Positions 10,767-20,238 of a stretch of 64,000 nucleotides of DNA are shown here, one piece after another. Within the stretch, counting starts at the first letter, position 1; every line of letters begins with the position of its first letter. A model generated the notes under the pieces. It saw only the letters and a program-made list of their open reading frames with translations. It made no database searches and was not told the DNA's origin. This DNA is from Macrosoma leucophasiata. Taxonomy: Eukaryota; Arthropoda; Insecta; Lepidoptera; Hedylidae. Location of the stretch: NCBI GenBank assembly GCA_036365455.1, contig JAWQUS010000022.1:4836001-4900000 (forward strand). The letters run 5' to 3'. Made by a program: the position numbers and the translations under genes.

Positions 10767-11196
10767 CGAGACGCTGGGCGTCGAGACGCTCGACGTCGGG
10801 ACGCTGGGCGTCGAGACGCTCGACGTCGGGACGCTGGGCGTCAGGACGCTTGGCGTCGGGACGCTGGGCGTCGGGACGCTGGGCGTCGGGACGCTGGGCG
10901 TCGAGACGCTCAATGTCGGGGCGCTGGATGTCGGGACGCTGGGCGTCGGAACGATGTGCGTCGGGACGCTGGGCGTCGGGTCTCTGGGCGTCGGGACGCT
11001 GGGCGTCCGGACGCTGGGCGTCGGGACGCTGGGCGTCGGGACGCTGGGCGTCGGGACGCTGGGCGTCGGGACGTCGGGATCCAGCGTCCCGACATCGAGC
11101 ATCCCGACGCCCAGCGTCCCGACGCCCAGCGTCCCGACGTCGAGCGTCTCGACGCCCAGCGTCCCGACGTCGAGCGTTTCGACGCCCAGCGTCCGA
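10767..11196. repeat. 15-bp minisatellite array II, palindromic
   Basis: A G-rich arm (10767-11082) then a C-rich arm (11083-11196), switching at a GGGATCC. The order of variant monomers (GGGGCGCTGGATG, GGAACGATGTGCG, GGGTCTCTGGG) is the same as in 8320-8690. Array II is therefore a duplicate of the array I centre, not an independent expansion. Confidence 0.93.
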
Positions 11197-11575
11197 CAGA
11201 CAGCGGAGAATCAGTAATCCGTAGGGTCCGTACCTTTTAGGTACGAAACCCCCTAAAAGATAGAAGACAGATACAGAATAGTTAAAAATATTCGATATGA
11301 TTTTTTAAATTGTCATAACTTTTTTATTATTAAACCGATTGACACGAAACAAACACTAAATGTTTAGTTAAATTTACCACAATATATAAGTGAAATTGCT
11401 AATCGTATAAGCCATTTCTGAAATTAGCGTGCACAAACACACAGACCAACAGACATTTTTTCCGGGATAAAAAGTGACAGTGTTGTGCGCCATAGGTTAA
11501 AGTATAATTATATCAAGTTTCATCGTAATCGGACCTTTAGATTTTGTGTGATGATTGAACAAATAGGTCTGTCGA
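11197..11575 (-). repeat. Second inverted family E segment
   Basis: Nearly identical to 10412-10766 but about 25 bp longer on its right side (TGTGATGATTGAACAAATAG). It shows that the array-plus-E unit was duplicated in tandem. Confidence 0.85.
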
Positions 11576-11797
11576 TGTCGTGACGCTGGGCGTCGGGACG
11601 CTGGGCGTCGGGACGCTGGGCGTCGGGACGCTGGGCGTCGGGACGCTGGGCGTCGGGACGCTGGGCGTCGGGACGCTGGGCGTCGGGACGCTGGGCATCG
11701 GGACGCTGGGCGTCAGGACGCTGGGCGTTGGGACGCTGGGCGTCGAGACGATCGATGTCGGGACGCTAGACGTCGGGACGCTCGGCGTCGGGACGTT
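11576..11797 (+). repeat. 15-bp minisatellite array III, G-rich arm
   Basis: About 15 monomers. The variant series ending CGAGACGATCGATGTCGGG is the reverse complement of the 9060-9140 series, so the arm derives from array I. Confidence 0.92.
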
Positions 11798-12021
11798 GGC
11801 CAAACTCAAACTCAAACTCAAAAATTCATTTAATCACTTGGAAATAATAGAATTTGCTTGTGATAGGTCAAATTACAAATATAAAATTAAAGCGAATAAC
11901 AACTGATACGTTGATTAATATGTCAAAGTAAATAAATTAATAATAGTCCAAAAATACTTAATAATAAAAATAAGTATCAACAGAATGTTCCATACTCTCT
12001 TTTACAAACGGCAAGATAACG
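11798..12021 (-). mobile_element. LINE 3' end inserted at the array III centre
   Basis: On the minus strand it reads GTTTGTAAAAGAGAGTATGG, then AATCAACGTATCAG and TTATTCGCTTTAATTTTATA, ending in a (TTTGAG)n tail. It matches 44785-44985. The array is G-rich to the left and C-rich to the right, so the insertion sits at an orientation switch. Confidence 0.8.
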
Positions 12022-13758
12022 GCAACGTCCCGACGCACATCGTTCCGACGCCCAGCGTCCGGACATCCAGCGCCCCGACATTGAGCGTCTCGACGCCCAG
12101 CGTCCCGACGCCCAGCGTCCCGACGCCCAGCGTCCCGACGCCAAGCGTCCTGACGCCCAGCGTCCCGACGTCGAGCGTCTCGACGCCCAGCGTCCCGACG
12201 TCGAGCGTCTCGACGCCCAGCGTCTCGACGCCCAGTGTCCCGACGCCCAGCGTCCTGACGCCCAGCGTCCCAACGTCGAGCGTCCCGACGCCCAGCGTCC
12301 CGACGCCCAGCGTCCCGACGCCCAGCGTCCCGACGTCCAGCGTCTCGACGCCCAGCGTCCCGACGTCCAGCGTCTCGACGCCCAGCGTCCCGACGTCCAG
12401 CGTCTCGACGCCCAGCGTCTCGACGCCCAGCGTCCCGACGTCGAGCGTTACGACGCCCAGCGTTCCGACGCCCAGCGTCCCGACGTGGAGCGTCTCGACG
12501 CCCAGCGTCCCGACGCCCAGCGTCCCGATGCACATCGTTCCGACGCCCAGCGTCCCGACATCCAGCGCCCCGACATTGAGCGTCTCGACGCCCAGCGTCC
12601 CGACGCCCAGCGTCCCGACGTCCAGCGTCCCGACGCCAAGCATCCTGACGCCCAGCGTCCCGACGTCGAGCGTCTCGACGCCCAGCGTCCCGACGTCAAG
12701 CGTCTCGACGCCCAGCGTCTCGACGCCCAGTGTCCCGACGCCCAGCGTCCTGACGCCCAGCGTCCCAACGTCGAGCGTCTCGACGCCCAGCGTCCCAACG
12801 CCCAGCGTCCCAACGCCCAGCGTCCCAACGCCCAGCGTCCCAACGCCCAGCGTTCTGACGCCCAGCGTCCCGACGTCTAGCGTCCCGACGTCTAGCGTCC
12901 CGACGTCTAGCGTCCCGAAATCGAGCGTCTCGACGCCCAGCGTCCCGACGCCCAGCGTCCCGACGCCCAGCGTCCCGACCGACGCCCAGCGTGCCGACGC
13001 CCAGCGTGCCGACGCCCAGCGTCCCGACGCCCAGCGTCCCGACGCCCAGCGTCCCGACGTCCAGCGTCTCGACGCCCAGCGTCCCGACGTCCAGCGTCTC
13101 GACGCCCAGCGTCCCGACGTCCAGCGTCTCAACGCCCAGCGTCTCGACGCCCAGCGTCCCGACGTCGAGCGTTACGACGCCCAGCGTTCCGACGCCCAGC
13201 GTCCCGACGTGGAGCGTCTCGACGCCCAGCGTCCCGACGTCGAGCGTTTCGACGCCCAGCGTCCCGACGCCCAGCGTCCTGACGCCCAGCATCCCGACGT
13301 CGAGCGTCCCGACGTCTAGCGTCCCGACATCGAGCGTCTCGACGCCCAGCGTCTCGACGCCCAGCGTCCCGACGCCCAGCGTCCTGACGCCCAGCGTCCC
13401 AACGTCGAGCGTCTCGACGCCCAGCGTCCCAACGCCCAGCGTCTCGACGCCCAGCGTCCCGACGCCCAGCGTCCCGACTGCGAGCGTCTCGACGCCCAGC
13501 GTCCCGACGTCGAGCGTTTCGACGCCCAGCGTCCCGACGCCGAGCGTCTCGTCGCCCAGCGTCCCGACGTCGAGCGTTTCGACGCCCAGCGTCCCGACGC
13601 CGAGCGTCTCGTTGCCCAGCGTCCCGACGTCGAGCGTTTCGACGCCCAGCGTCCCGACGCCGAGCGTCTCGACGCCCAGCGTCCCGACGTCGAGCGTTTC
13701 GACGCCCAGCGTCCCGACGCCGAGCGTATCGTCGCCCAGCGTCCCGACGTCGAGCGTA
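12022..13758 (-). repeat. 15-bp minisatellite array III, C-rich arm
   Basis: About 116 monomers. Two blocks (12028-12250 and 12531-12750) share a variant order that is the reverse complement of 8300-8515. The right end is a 60-bp higher-order repeat, four monomers, repeated at 13499, 13559, 13619, 13679 and 13739. All frames are open, so the ORFs are artefacts. Confidence 0.94.
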
Positions 13759-13827
13759 TGGAGTTACAAGTTACCTAGTTACAAGCCCAAAATATCGAAA
13801 CAAAGTCCCTGATTACGACTATGCTCC

Positions 13828-14043
13828 TGTAGGGGTTAACATATACGTAGTAATTGTAAGACGTGACGCGACGTGTGCAATTTGTGTACCACGCCATCGC
13901 GGTCCGGCAGTTCAGTCCGGTCCGCATAACATGTAACTTGTGTTCGCAATAAATTGGAGTAATTTCAGTGTAGAGCTCAGACTTTTAATTATCGCATTCC
14001 TGGACTAAGTAGGTGACCTGCACACACACACCATACGCCTAAA
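13828..14043 (+). repeat. 5' LTR of Ty3/gypsy element (216 bp)
   Basis: It starts TGTAGGGGTTAACATATACG and ends CATACGCCTAAA. As read by eye it is identical to 19219-19434. AATAAATTGGAG near 13948 may be the polyadenylation signal. CTCC flanks both outer ends (13824-13827 and 19435-19438), a 4-bp target duplication. Confidence 0.93.
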
Positions 14044-14061
14044 TTGGTGACCCCGACCGAA
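14044..14061 (+). promoter_or_regulatory. Candidate primer-binding site
   Basis: TTGGTGACCCCGACCG directly follows the 5' LTR, where a tRNA primes minus-strand synthesis. The tRNA was not identified. Confidence 0.6.
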
Positions 14062-14101
14062 CAAAGGATAATCTGGATAGTCACACCGGACTGAACTCAA
14101 C

Positions 14102-14968
14102 ATGGCCACGCCGTCACCGCTGCCTCACGCGCTCGCCGCGTCGCACCACGTGCCGGCGGCACCTCCTAACCCTACTGCGGAGTTAGCGGCAATATCGTTA
14201 ACATCCAAGATTCCTGATTTTTGGACGGACCAGCCCAGGGTGTGGTTCGTCAGGACCGAGTCGATGTTGGCACCTCAGAAACTTTCGGACGAAGCACGGT
14301 ACGACATCGTCATCTCCAAGCTCAGCAAAGATGCCATCACGCAAGTAGCTGATATTCTCCTGAAGCCGCCAGACGTCAAGAAGTTCGACACATTAAAGGC
14401 ACGACTCTTAACAATCTACGAAGAGTCGAAAAATAGACAGCTCCAGAAGCTTATAGGAGAAATGGACCTCGGGGACCAGAAGCCGTCACAACTACTACGG
14501 CGCATGAGAGAGCTAGCCAAGGATAACATACCAGACGAGACCCTCAGGATTTTGTGGCAAGGACACCTGCCCAGCCCCGTAAGAGCCGTGCTAGCTGTGT
14601 CGGATACAAAGGATTTGGATAATTTGGCGACCATTGCCGATAACGTGCTGGAGACTACGCGAGCAGCACACGTAATCAGTGAAGTATCACAGCAGCAGCC
14701 CACGACATCGAAGGATACCGCAATTATTATGGCCGAAATCGCCAAGCTCAGTTTTAAGGTTGAGGAGCTGGAGAGATCTAGACCAAGGCTTCGTCGTCGC
14801 TGGAACGGTCGTTCGCGTTCAGTTTCCCGTAATCGCAGCCGTGGTACTTCGGAGATGCGTAAGAAACCTGACAGCCCCGACTGGCTCTGTTTCTACCATT
14901 ACAGGTTCCGCAACAGAGCCAGAAAATGCTTAGAGCCATGTGCTTGGACAACGCGCCAGGAAAACTGA
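14102..14968 (+). CDS. gag: Gag of CsRn1-like Ty3/gypsy element
   Basis: A 288-residue structural protein that would assemble the retrotransposon particle and bind its RNA. A proline-rich leader (residues 1-28) is followed by a capsid-like segment with IPDFW and VWFV near 40-50. An arginine-rich stretch lies near 225-255. Near the C-terminus is one zinc-finger candidate, Cys-x3-His-x9-Cys-x3-Cys. This CHCC spacing, rather than CCHC, is characteristic of the CsRn1 group of Ty3/gypsy elements, to which Bombyx Kabuki belongs. The ATG is 58 bp after the LTR. The frame overlaps pol, which lies in the -1 frame. Confidence 0.85.
   Translation: MATPSPLPHALAASHHVPAAPPNPTAELAAISLTSKIPDFWTDQPRVWFVRTESMLAPQKLSDEARYDIVISKLSKDAITQVADILLKPPDVKKFDTLKARLLTIYEESKNRQLQKLIGEMDLGDQKPSQLLRRMRELAKDNIPDETLRILWQGHLPSPVRAVLAVSDTKDLDNLATIADNVLETTRAAHVISEVSQQQPTTSKDTAIIMAEIAKLSFKVEELERSRPRLRRRWNGRSRSVSRNRSRGTSEMRKKPDSPDWLCFYHYRFRNRARKCLEPCAWTTRQEN
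14872..14968 (+). promoter_or_regulatory. gag-pol overlap, probable -1 frameshift region
   Basis: The pol frame is open from 14872 and gag stops at 14966-14968. Pol must therefore be reached by a -1 shift in this 97-nt overlap, or by reinitiation at the ATG at 14926. No canonical slippery heptamer is visible; the A-run just before the gag stop (G GAA AAC TGA) is the best candidate. Confidence 0.5.
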
Positions 14969-17900
14969 CTGAGGCGCAGACATCGGCGGAAATCTGTGCC
15001 ATTACACCGTGTCACCGCCTTCGTATTATGGACATGAACAGTGGCTTGAACTTTTTAGTGGACACTGGAGCCAACGTGTCTGTTTTGCCGGTAAATAAAA
15101 AACAGTTATTACGTGAGTGTAGTGACTATAAATTATTCGCAGCTAACGGAACGGAAATCAAAACCTATGGGGTAAAGTCTTTAGTTTTGAATTTTAAGTT
15201 ACGCAGGCCCTATCGATGGGATTTCGTTGTCGCTGACGTCAAACAGCCAATAATTGGTGCTGATTTTTTAACCCATCATAATCTTCTGGTTGACCTCAGT
15301 GCACGAAAACTCATTGATCAGGTAACTGATTTAAATGTTATAGCTCCCATTGTAGCGGTAAAAGAACCATCTGTACTGTCTGTTAGCATTGAACATCCTT
15401 ACCATAGTCTGTTATCTCGTTATCCAAACATTACTAAACCTGTGTCATTCGTTGGAACCAAATCAAATTCGGTACAGCATTTTATAGAAACCACGGGACC
15501 TCCAGTATTTTCCCGTGCGAGGCCTCTGCCTCCCGCAAGGTACAAAATTGTTAAAGCTGAATTTCAAAAAATGCAGGAATTAGGGATATGTCGACCCTCG
15601 AAAAGCGCTTGGGCAAGTCCCCTACACGTAGTTCAAAAAAAGAATGGAGATATTAGACCGTGTGGTGACTACCGCAGGCTCAATACTATTACTAAGCCCG
15701 ACAGATACCCGATTCCGCGTTTGCAAGACTTTACTTATATTTTAGCCGGTAAAAAAATATTTACTAAAATTGACATCAACAGAGCTTACCATTTTATAGA
15801 AACAGCACCATGTGATGTTGAAAAGACAGCGATCATAACTCCTTTCGGTCTTTACGAGTTCCCCCGCATGACATTTGGTTTACGTAATGCTGCTCAAACC
15901 TTTCAACGGTTTATGGATACTGTTTTTCAAGGTCTGGATTTTATTTTTAACTATGTCGACGATGCACTCATCGCAAGCGAGAATGAATCACAACACCTTG
16001 AGCATTTAGAAACAGTTTTTCAGCGTTTAGATAAGTATGGTTTAACAATCAATTTATCTAAATGCGTGTTTGGTCAATCGTCTCTTGAGTTTTTAGGTTT
16101 TCAAGTTTCATCCAAAGGGATTCGACCAACCGAGGACAAGGTCAAGGCCATCATCGACTACCCAAAGCCAGTGACAGTCGAGGACTTACGACGTTTTACA
16201 GGTATGGTTAATTTTTATAGATCTCATTTACCTAATGCAGCATCTTATCAACATTTATTTAACAAATACCTAGGTAGCTCAAAGAAGAAGGATAAAAGTA
16301 AAATTGAGTGGTCAGAAGAAGCAACCGAAGCTTTTGAGCAGTGTAAAACCAGTCTTAAACAGGCTGCTACACTATCTCACCCGTGCACTGACGCACCTCT
16401 AGCCTTAATGACTGACGCTTCAAATGTATGTGTAGGAGCAGTACTGCAGCAAAAAGTAAACGGCATTTGGGAACCATTAGGTTATTTCTCCAAAAAACTA
16501 ACAACCGCTCAACAGAAATATTCAGCCTACGATCGTGAGTTATTGGCTATTTACATGTCAATAAAACACTTCCGTAAACTTTTTGAAGGACGTCAGATCA
16601 TCGTGTACACCGATCACAAACCTTTGACTTACGCATTCTCTAAATTGGGTAAAGAATCTAACGAAACCCCACGTAGAATCAGGCATTTGTTATACATAAG
16701 TGAATTCACTACAGATATACAACACATCAGTGGACATAACAACATCGTAGCAGATAGTTTATCGCGCGTAGAGACAGTTTACTGTCCCACGGTTCTTGAC
16801 TACGAAAGAATCGCTGAATTGCAACAGACAGATCCTTTCGTAGAAGACACACTGTCCAATAACAACTGTATTATCTTAAAACAATTGTATTTGCCTACAT
16901 GTAATAAACCTATTTTTTGTGATGTATCTACAAAAATAGCAAGACCGTATATACCACAGGAATTTAGACGTATAGCATTCGAAAGTATACACAACTTAAG
17001 CCATCCTGGTATACGTGCTACTAGAAAATTGGTATCGCAAAAGTATTTTTGGCCGGATATGAATCGAAACGTAAATGAATGGTCAAAGTCATGTATTAAC
17101 TGCCAAAAATCAAAAGTCGATCGCCACACTATTTCTAATTTAAGTACATTTCCTAACGCCGATCGTTTCGAACATATTCATGTTGATATAATAGGCCCTC
17201 TGCCTATCTCACAAGAAGGTTATAGATACTGCTTAACCATTGTTGATCGTGGTACACGCTGGCCTGAAGCCTTTCCAATTAAGGACATATGTGCTGAGAC
17301 AGTTGCTAAGATAGTTTATACTAACTGGATTTGTCGATACGGGTGCCCCGTTCGACTAACGAGCGATCAAGGACGTCAATTTGAGAGTGTACTCTTCGAA
17401 CAGCTGATGAAGTTGCTAGGTATTAATAGGATACGCACTACGTCGTATCATCCACAGGCTAATGGTGCTGTGGAGCGCTGGCACAGGACGCTAAAAGCCG
17501 CCCTTATGGCGCGCTTAGATGGTAACTCATGGATTGATGAGCTACCCACTGTACTTTTAGGTCTTCGAGCAGCTTGCCGCAGCGACAGTGGAGTGTCAGC
17601 AGCAGAGTTAACTTTTGGTCGAACTTTGCGTCTCCCCGGTGATTTCTTCAACGCTAATCAGGTAGGTATTTCAGACCCCCATAGCGTAGTAGAGCAGATT
17701 CAGAAAAGCATTAAGGCTTTGGCACCGGTACCGCAACCGCATAGCAGCACACGATCATGTTTCATTCACCCTGATCTTCATAACAGTGAGTATGTTTTTG
17801 TCAGAGATGACACCGTACGTAAGCCTTTGAAGCCTCCTTACGATGGTCCCTATCGTGTTTTAAAAAGGAGTTCAAAGGTCTACAAAATTCAATTCCCCAG

Positions 17901-18123
17901 TCGAATAGCTCATATATCTATTGATAGGCTAAAACCTGCTTATTTGTTAAGTGATCGCAAGGAGCAGGTCAGTACAGATAGTTCGGTGGTAGTAGAACCG
18001 CAAGTCATCAAACAACCAGAGCATGTCGGATTCGAACCCGTACCTAATCGTAAGCAAGCACCTATTTTACGCACTTCACATTATGGTCGCATAATAAAAA
18101 CGCCTGTGCGATTTTTACTATAA
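14926..18123 (+). CDS. pol: Pol polyprotein (PR-RT-RNaseH-IN) of the Ty3/gypsy element
   Basis: 1065 residues from the first ATG, with no stop. In order: aspartic protease with DTG at 46-48; reverse transcriptase with YVDD at 343-346; RNase H with TDAS at 496-499 and DHKPLTY further on; integrase zinc-binding His689, His693, Cys723, Cys726; and the integrase core Asp754, Asp814 and Glu850. Asp814 and Glu850 are separated by 35 residues, as in DD35E. The C-terminal PPYDGPYRVLKR resembles a GPY/F module, and no chromodomain is seen. All catalytic residues are present and the LTRs are identical, so the element is young and may be active. Confidence 0.96.
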   Translation: MLRAMCLDNAPGKLTEAQTSAEICAITPCHRLRIMDMNSGLNFLVDTGANVSVLPVNKKQLLRECSDYKLFAANGTEIKTYGVKSLVLNFKLRRPYRWDFVVADVKQPIIGADFLTHHNLLVDLSARKLIDQVTDLNVIAPIVAVKEPSVLSVSIEHPYHSLLSRYPNITKPVSFVGTKSNSVQHFIETTGPPVFSRARPLPPARYKIVKAEFQKMQELGICRPSKSAWASPLHVVQKKNGDIRPCGDYRRLNTITKPDRYPIPRLQDFTYILAGKKIFTKIDINRAYHFIETAPCDVEKTAIITPFGLYEFPRMTFGLRNAAQTFQRFMDTVFQGLDFIFNYVDDALIASENESQHLEHLETVFQRLDKYGLTINLSKCVFGQSSLEFLGFQVSSKGIRPTEDKVKAIIDYPKPVTVEDLRRFTGMVNFYRSHLPNAASYQHLFNKYLGSSKKKDKSKIEWSEEATEAFEQCKTSLKQAATLSHPCTDAPLALMTDASNVCVGAVLQQKVNGIWEPLGYFSKKLTTAQQKYSAYDRELLAIYMSIKHFRKLFEGRQIIVYTDHKPLTYAFSKLGKESNETPRRIRHLLYISEFTTDIQHISGHNNIVADSLSRVETVYCPTVLDYERIAELQQTDPFVEDTLSNNNCIILKQLYLPTCNKPIFCDVSTKIARPYIPQEFRRIAFESIHNLSHPGIRATRKLVSQKYFWPDMNRNVNEWSKSCINCQKSKVDRHTISNLSTFPNADRFEHIHVDIIGPLPISQEGYRYCLTIVDRGTRWPEAFPIKDICAETVAKIVYTNWICRYGCPVRLTSDQGRQFESVLFEQLMKLLGINRIRTTSYHPQANGAVERWHRTLKAALMARLDGNSWIDELPTVLLGLRAACRSDSGVSAAELTFGRTLRLPGDFFNANQVGISDPHSVVEQIQKSIKALAPVPQPHSSTRSCFIHPDLHNSEYVFVRDDTVRKPLKPPYDGPYRVLKRSSKVYKIQFPSRIAHISIDRLKPAYLLSDRKEQVSTDSSVVVEPQVIKQPEHVGFEPVPNRKQAPILRTSHYGRIIKTPVRFLL

Positions 18124-18408
18124 GATTTTGTACACTATGAGCTGAGCTAAAGCTAAGCGATACGATCGAGAACCGCTACGATAAAACATTTTCTGCAAAT
18201 CATATTAAATTAATTCTTAGCATAGCGCTATATCGTATCGCGTAGCACTACTAGCTCACCCTTAAGTTTAATTCAAAGTAGGTTACGTTTAAGCAAAATT
18301 TTACAATATAAACTCGTATTTTTACAAATCAATTTTATTCTTTACAAAATTTCTAATATACAATATACCTTTTTTATTTTACAAGTTTGTTTTACATAAT
18401 TTTATATA

Positions 18409-18681
18409 ATGGGAAAGTCATACAGTAAGCAAGAAGGAATTGTAATCGCCCAAAATGGTGCGAATAACGCTAAAAATAGCTCTTCAGAAGAGAAAATGGA
18501 AACATATGGTGTATTGATTGCAACCCTGCTAGCAATGTTATTAGTAATAACGTTGCTCGCCTTCATGTTTAAGTGCAACAGAAGAGTCAAAAGATGGGCA
18601 CGGAAGGAAATGGTATCTGCCGTTTCGTTAGGCCGGACTGATAAAGTCAGCCAACAACCAACAGTAGCCCAGTACCCATAA
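18409..18681 (+). CDS. Third ORF of the gypsy element: small one-pass membrane protein
   Basis: 90 residues, 285 bp after pol and before the 3' LTR. The start MGKSYS fits an N-myristoylation signal (Gly2, Ser6). A polar segment to residue 32 is followed by one strongly hydrophobic helix (about 33-54), then a basic cluster with one Cys (K55, C56, R58, R59, K61, R62, R65, K66) and a polar tail. No signal peptide, cleavage site or glycoprotein fold is visible, so it is not a classical env. Myristoyl, one TM and polybasic tail recall small viral membrane-active proteins, but that is analogy only. I do not recognise the family; its intact frame in a young element argues for function. Confidence 0.6.
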   Translation: MGKSYSKQEGIVIAQNGANNAKNSSSEEKMETYGVLIATLLAMLLVITLLAFMFKCNRRVKRWARKEMVSAVSLGRTDKVSQQPTVAQYP

Positions 18682-18726
18682 GGTATATTGTATTCTATTA
18701 ATTTTTTTAATGGTAACCTTTGACTA

Positions 18727-18870
18727 TTGGACGACCCGGTTGGTCCAGCGATGTAAGATGACCGTTTGGTTCGAAGGATCGCGGGTTCAATCCCCGCACC
18801 GGAACAAATAATTACATAGCCTACAGATATTTGTTCTGTGTGTTTGTGTATGTATATGTTGTTTGTACAC
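18727..18870 (+). repeat. SINE-A copy inside the gypsy element
   Basis: GACGACCCGGTTGGTCCAGC, a B box (GGTTCAATCCC), CCTACAGATATTTGTT and a shortened body. It lies between ORF3 and the 3' LTR and is clearly diverged from the other SINE-A copies, although the LTRs are identical. It was probably carried by the element before this insertion. Confidence 0.75.
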
Positions 18871-19204
18871 AACAGTACTTTCATAAGTAACATTTTTTTT
18901 TTTGTTTCAGTGTTCATAATTTTTCCAGTGTACAAATATTTAAACCTACTTCTATTGTTTCATAAAAAGAATCAATGTAATTCAGTATTGTGTAGTTATG
19001 CAGGTGGCATAACTAGTGAATCAGTGTAATAAGATATTTTTGTTATTGTCATAACGTGTATCATGTTAGTGTCGAGCCATTACAGTGTCAGCTAAATGCA
19101 ATATTTTATTATAAAGGTGCGCTCACACTTGTGCGTAACATATATATATATTTTTTTCTTCTCAATTTTTATAATATTTTCTTTTGCATTGTATAATTTT
19201 TTTT

Positions 19205-19218
19205 AAAGGGGGGAATAT
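19205..19218 (+). promoter_or_regulatory. Polypurine tract
   Basis: AAAGGGGGGAATAT immediately precedes the 3' LTR, the expected site for plus-strand priming. Confidence 0.85.
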
Positions 19219-19434
19219 TGTAGGGGTTAACATATACGTAGTAATTGTAAGACGTGACGCGACGTGTGCAATTTGTGTACCACGCCATCGCGGTCCGGCA
19301 GTTCAGTCCGGTCCGCATAACATGTAACTTGTGTTCGCAATAAATTGGAGTAATTTCAGTGTAGAGCTCAGACTTTTAATTATCGCATTCCTGGACTAAG
19401 TAGGTGACCTGCACACACACACCATACGCCTAAA
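19219..19434 (+). repeat. 3' LTR (216 bp)
   Basis: Same sequence as the 5' LTR as far as can be read. It is followed by CTCC, matching the 4 bp before the 5' LTR. Confidence 0.93.
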
Positions 19435-19438
19435 CTCC

Positions 19439-20075
19439 TTTTAAAAATAAACACCATTGTTTACTTTAAATATCTAACTAAATATTCTAACACAATTTAA
19501 ATTCATATTCATTTGACTTCCGGAAATAGCTATAATGAAAGAGTTACATATCACTGAGTTTTAATTCAGCCTTTTCACTGCAAAAAAGCCTTCGTAATGA
19601 CTCAGGGACATGAAAGAGCTAACGGCGCCGCACGAGACACCGTATTTCTGCTTCAAATATATAATTTTACCCCCTAGTTCATAAACGTATTTTAGCTAGA
19701 GTGATGCTAATCTCTTCTTTCTCTTTTTCTATCCTGCACATTTGACAATGCAACTGACAAAGACAAAGCATTCTATAGCTAAAACGTATCTAATGTATGT
19801 TTATGAATAAGGGCGTAGGTGTGCAACTTGCGATTAATAGCAACATTAATCGACGTAAACTTATAATTTCCTGGAAATTAAAGAATCACAGGAAGAAAGC
19901 AGGAATCGAACTTGCGACCTCACCTACCGTAGATTAATGGTAAAGCGGCTGGACCGGTTATTCTTCGGTAGCAGGTTCAATTCCTGCCTTGAAGGAAATT
20001 TTTTCATTATTTTTTTTTTAATTTCTAAATACACTCGCATGTGTTATTGCGAAAATAAAAATATTGCATTTATAA
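19439..20075 (+). repeat. Repeat H fragments and a head-to-head SINE-D pair
   Basis: 19575-19680 and 19820-19875 match repeat H (GCCTTCGTAATGACTC, GTGCAACTTGCG, TTTCCTGG). 19897-19988 holds an imperfect inverted repeat of a tRNA-like B box (GGAATCGAACTTGCGACCT and its complement), followed by a plus-strand SINE-D tail ending GTGTTATTGCGAAAAT. Confidence 0.6.
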
Positions 20076-20083
20076 TTACCTGT

Positions 20084-20238
20084 TTTTTTATGTAATGGAA
20101 GTGGCAAACAAGCATGCAGCTCACATTGATGTTAAGTGATGACTGATGCCTATAGACATCTACACGAAAACCAGAGGTCAAAATGCAGATGCGTTGCCAC
20201 CCCTGAGAGCTTAGTTATTATGTCTCTGTGATAGATAT
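20084..20238 (-). repeat. SINE-B partial, older subfamily
   Basis: It runs from the poly-T side (TATGTAATGGAAGTGGCAAAC) to TATGTCTCTGTGATAGATA and stops at about half length. Confidence 0.75.

Noticed and set aside
8282..13758. CRISPR array
   Set aside because: Monomers are contiguous with no spacers, the unit is 15 bp, and the setting is an insect genome.
14102..18681. Classical errantivirus with env
   Set aside because: The third ORF is only 90 residues with one TM and no fusion-protein hallmarks; Gag is of the CHCC CsRn1-like type.
18402..18935. Reverse-strand 177-residue ORF
   Set aside because: It is a shadow of the small gypsy ORF and the SINE-A insertion; no domain is seen.
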